DNA from: an uncultured Chitinophagaceae bacterium
Lineage (GTDB): Bacteria > Bacteroidota > Bacteroidia > Chitinophagales > Chitinophagaceae
DNA length: 64,000 bases
Assembly: GCA_937996595.1 (NCBI GenBank)
Contig: CALKVC010000239.1
Location: 30,612 to 94,611 of the forward strand
Direction of reading: 5' to 3'
Shown here: in pieces, positions 62,464 through 64,000 of the stretch
How the letters are laid out: each line of letters starts with the position of its first letter
How positions within the stretch are numbered: the first letter of the stretch is position 1
Program-made: the position numbers and the translations under genes
The notes under the pieces: generated by a model
Told to the model about the DNA's origin: nothing
What the model saw: only the letters and a program-made list of their open reading frames with translations
Databases searched by the model: none

Positions 62464-63573
62464 ATGGCATCAAAGTGTATCAAAACAGTACTGGTAGCGG
62501 TTTTTAGCCTGAGTTTGCTGTTGTTTTCACCCGGGTTAAAAGCCCAGGATAATGAGCATGGCGGCAATGAGGGCCATCATGAAGCCACAGAAGAAAAACT
62601 GGATCCGGCCAAGATCATTATGGACCATATCAAGGACGCTCATGAATTCCATTTTTTTACGGTAGGCCATTTCCATGCTACCATTCCTTTACCGGTAATC
62701 CTGTACTCTCCCACAAAGGGGGTTTCTGTGTTCTCATCCAGCCGTTTTGGGCATGAAGGTGAACTGGAATATGAAGGGTATAAGATACATGAAGGCACTA
62801 TTTCTGCGGTTGACGGTTCTGTCGTGTATGATTTTTCACTAACCAAGAATGTGGTACAAATGATCCTGGCGCTCACCATCCTGGTGTTGCTGATGACAGG
62901 TATAGCCAGGAAATATAAGAAAGGTCTGGGTGTTACCAGTGCTCCAAAAGGCTGGCAGAATGCCATTGAGCCTGTTATTACATTCGTTCGGGATGATGTA
63001 GCCAAACCAAACCTGGGTAAAAAATGGCAGAAATACCTGCCTTACCTGTTAACGGTATTCTTCTTCATCCTGATTAATAATATTTTCGGTTTAATTCCGG
63101 GTTCGGCCAATGTAACCGGCAATACTGCGTTTACGGCAGTAATGGGCATCATTTCAGCTGTAGTAATCCTGGCCAGTACCAATGGCCATTTCTGGGCACA
63201 TATCTTATGGCCTCCGGGTGTTCCTTTCCTCGTAAAGATTATCCTGATTCCGGTTGAACTGGCGGGTGTGTTGATTATTAAACCGGCGGCCCTTATCATA
63301 CGTCTTTTTGCCAACATGGTGGCAGGTCATATTATTATTTTGAGTTTCATTTCACTTATATTCATTTTTGGCGCCATGAATAAAGGGGCAGGCTGGGGTT
63401 TTTCTCCGGTTTCCATCCTGTTTACGGTGTTCATTTATTTTATAGAAATACTGGTGGCATTTATACAGGCCTTCATATTTACCAATTTAACAGCGGTATT
63501 TATTGGCCAGGCATTTGAAGGTGAGCATGATCATGGTGAGGCGCACGGGCATTCAGACCACGCAGTGGCATAA
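62464..63573 (+). CDS. atpB: ATP synthase F0 subunit a
   Basis: This 369-residue subunit forms the proton half-channels. A signal peptide-like N terminus and a His/Glu-rich stretch (HGGNEGHHEATEEK) are followed by an extra periplasmic part, then the membrane core with the key Arg in IIRLFANMVAGH and the C-terminal IQAFIFTNLTAVFIGQAFEG. It ends in a His-rich tail. The long N-terminal part is normal for Bacteroidota. The ATG at 62464 follows a GAGGAAAG site; a TTG 12 bases upstream is unlikely. Confidence 0.95.
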   Translation: MASKCIKTVLVAVFSLSLLLFSPGLKAQDNEHGGNEGHHEATEEKLDPAKIIMDHIKDAHEFHFFTVGHFHATIPLPVILYSPTKGVSVFSSSRFGHEGELEYEGYKIHEGTISAVDGSVVYDFSLTKNVVQMILALTILVLLMTGIARKYKKGLGVTSAPKGWQNAIEPVITFVRDDVAKPNLGKKWQKYLPYLLTVFFFILINNIFGLIPGSANVTGNTAFTAVMGIISAVVILASTNGHFWAHILWPPGVPFLVKIILIPVELAGVLIIKPAALIIRLFANMVAGHIIILSFISLIFIFGAMNKGAGWGFSPVSILFTVFIYFIEILVAFIQAFIFTNLTAVFIGQAFEGEHDHGEAHGHSDHAVA

Positions 63574-63608
63574 TTTGTATTTTATTTTTCACTTATAAAA
63601 CAAGTATC

Positions 63609-63857
63609 ATGACGTTGATGACTTTGTTAGCAGAAGTTGGTTTTTCCCACATGGGTGGAGCGATTGGCGCAGGCCTTGCAGCGATCGGAGCCGGTATCGG
63701 TATCGGACAGATCGGTAAAGGCGCTGTAGAAGCGATTGCCCGTCAGCCGGAAGCATCCAATGACATTCGTGCAAACATGATCCTGACAGCTGCATTTGTT
63801 GAGGGTGTTGCCCTTTTCGCAGTAATCGCAGGTTTATTGGCTGTATTGAAAGCCTAA
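63609..63857 (+). CDS. atpE: ATP synthase F0 subunit c
   Basis: This 82-residue hairpin of two membrane helices builds the rotor ring. The loop reads GKGAVEAIARQPEA, and the proton-carrying acid is the Glu in TAAFVEGVALFAVI. It is encoded 35 bases after atpB. Hairpins and a small repeat lie between it and the next gene. Confidence 0.97.
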   Translation: MTLMTLLAEVGFSHMGGAIGAGLAAIGAGIGIGQIGKGAVEAIARQPEASNDIRANMILTAAFVEGVALFAVIAGLLAVLKA

Positions 63858-63870
63858 TTGCACAACAACA

Positions 63871-63952
63871 TTACTGCATCCGATGCACAGGGCGGAGGAT
63901 GCAGTAATATTTCAGAAATTACCAGAAGATCATTAAAGGAAAATCCTTTAAT
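63871..63952 (+). other. Two hairpins between atpE and atpF
   Basis: TTACTGCATCC (63871-63881) pairs with GGATGCAGTAA (63897-63907), and ATTAAAGGA (63932-63940) pairs with TCCTTTAAT (63944-63952). Neither has a strong T run, so they look like mRNA-stability or attenuation elements rather than full terminators. Confidence 0.7.
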
Positions 63953-63984
63953 CATACATCATAAATCATACATCATAAATCATA
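63950..63984 (+). repeat. 14-bp direct repeat before atpF
   Basis: AATCATACATCATA is present twice in a row plus a half copy, ending seven bases before the ATG at 63991. Confidence 0.9.
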
Positions 63985-63990
63985 GATATT

Positions 63991-64000
63991 ATGGATCTTT
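63991..64000 (+). CDS. atpF: Start of the next ATP synthase gene (probably subunit b), cut by the window
   Basis: Only ATG GAT CTT T is visible (Met-Asp-Leu). By gene order in Bacteroidota, atpB-atpE is followed by atpF. This is inferred from position, not from sequence. Confidence 0.5.

Overview
The window looks like chromosomal DNA of a Bacteroidota bacterium, most likely of the family Chitinophagaceae. The grounds are many TonB-dependent and other outer-membrane barrel proteins, lipoproteins with short lipoboxes, promoters with the Bacteroidota -7 box TAnnTTTG (often just in front of the start codon), a split transketolase, a long ATP synthase subunit a, and A+T-rich gaps between short operons. 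No phage, transposon, CRISPR array or rRNA was seen. One tRNA gene (Arg, anticodon CCG) lies at 2505-2576.

Layout. 1-2403: tail of a TonB-dependent receptor and a MarC-type membrane protein. 2505-8532: tRNA-Arg; a Crp/Fnr-type regulator with a DM13 lipoprotein on the minus strand; and a divergent six-gene run (YHS, DoxX, outer-membrane barrel, DinB fold, NRDE/TANGO2, membrane ATP-grasp) behind a promoter with a Crp-type palindrome; then a PKD lipoprotein. 8760-14824: a giant CHASE plus nine-PAS histidine kinase with a NarL-type regulator and a receiver-only protein. 15050-22648 (minus strand): acyl-CoA ligase, TPR protein, DUF1015, serC, zinc phospholipase/nuclease, DUF502. 22809-29756: TetR regulator and a TolC/MFP/RND efflux operon. 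29867-33991: a small membrane protein, an AIM24-like protein, a 30-bp tandem repeat joined to a large hairpin, and a CocE/NonD hydrolase. 34108-35892: arsR, arsM, arsC with no arsenite pump. 35925-41034: Bax-inhibitor protein, pheS, hydroxyacyl-CoA dehydrogenase, SDR and a carboxypeptidase-regulatory-like protein. 41264-43110: ECF sigma factor, anti-sigma-like protein with repeats, CpxP-like protein. 43185-45225: transketolase C half and galE. 45338-60435: a phosphate island. 60582-64000: ABC exporter and the start of the ATP synthase operon (atpB, atpE, first bases of atpF).

The main result is the phosphate island. It holds a PiT transporter with its DUF47 partner, an OprO/OprP-like porin, a TonB receptor with a beta-helix lipoprotein, a small lipoprotein, a transglutaminase-like protein, a PAP2 phosphatase, a PhoR/PhoB-type pair and an unknown protein with a caspase-like His/Cys signature. 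Four promoter regions in it carry TAAC (or GTTA on the other strand) repeated at exactly 11-bp spacing, the geometry of a Pho box. I infer a PhoB regulon that includes outer-membrane uptake and surface proteins of unknown substrate.

A second candidate system is the six-gene run at 4047-8017. Its last three genes overlap or nearly touch and combine a DinB-fold protein, an Ntn-hydrolase-like NRDE protein and a membrane-linked ATP-grasp ligase, which could be a small-molecule pathway under Crp/Fnr-type control. All functions are read from sequence motifs alone; no search was run.
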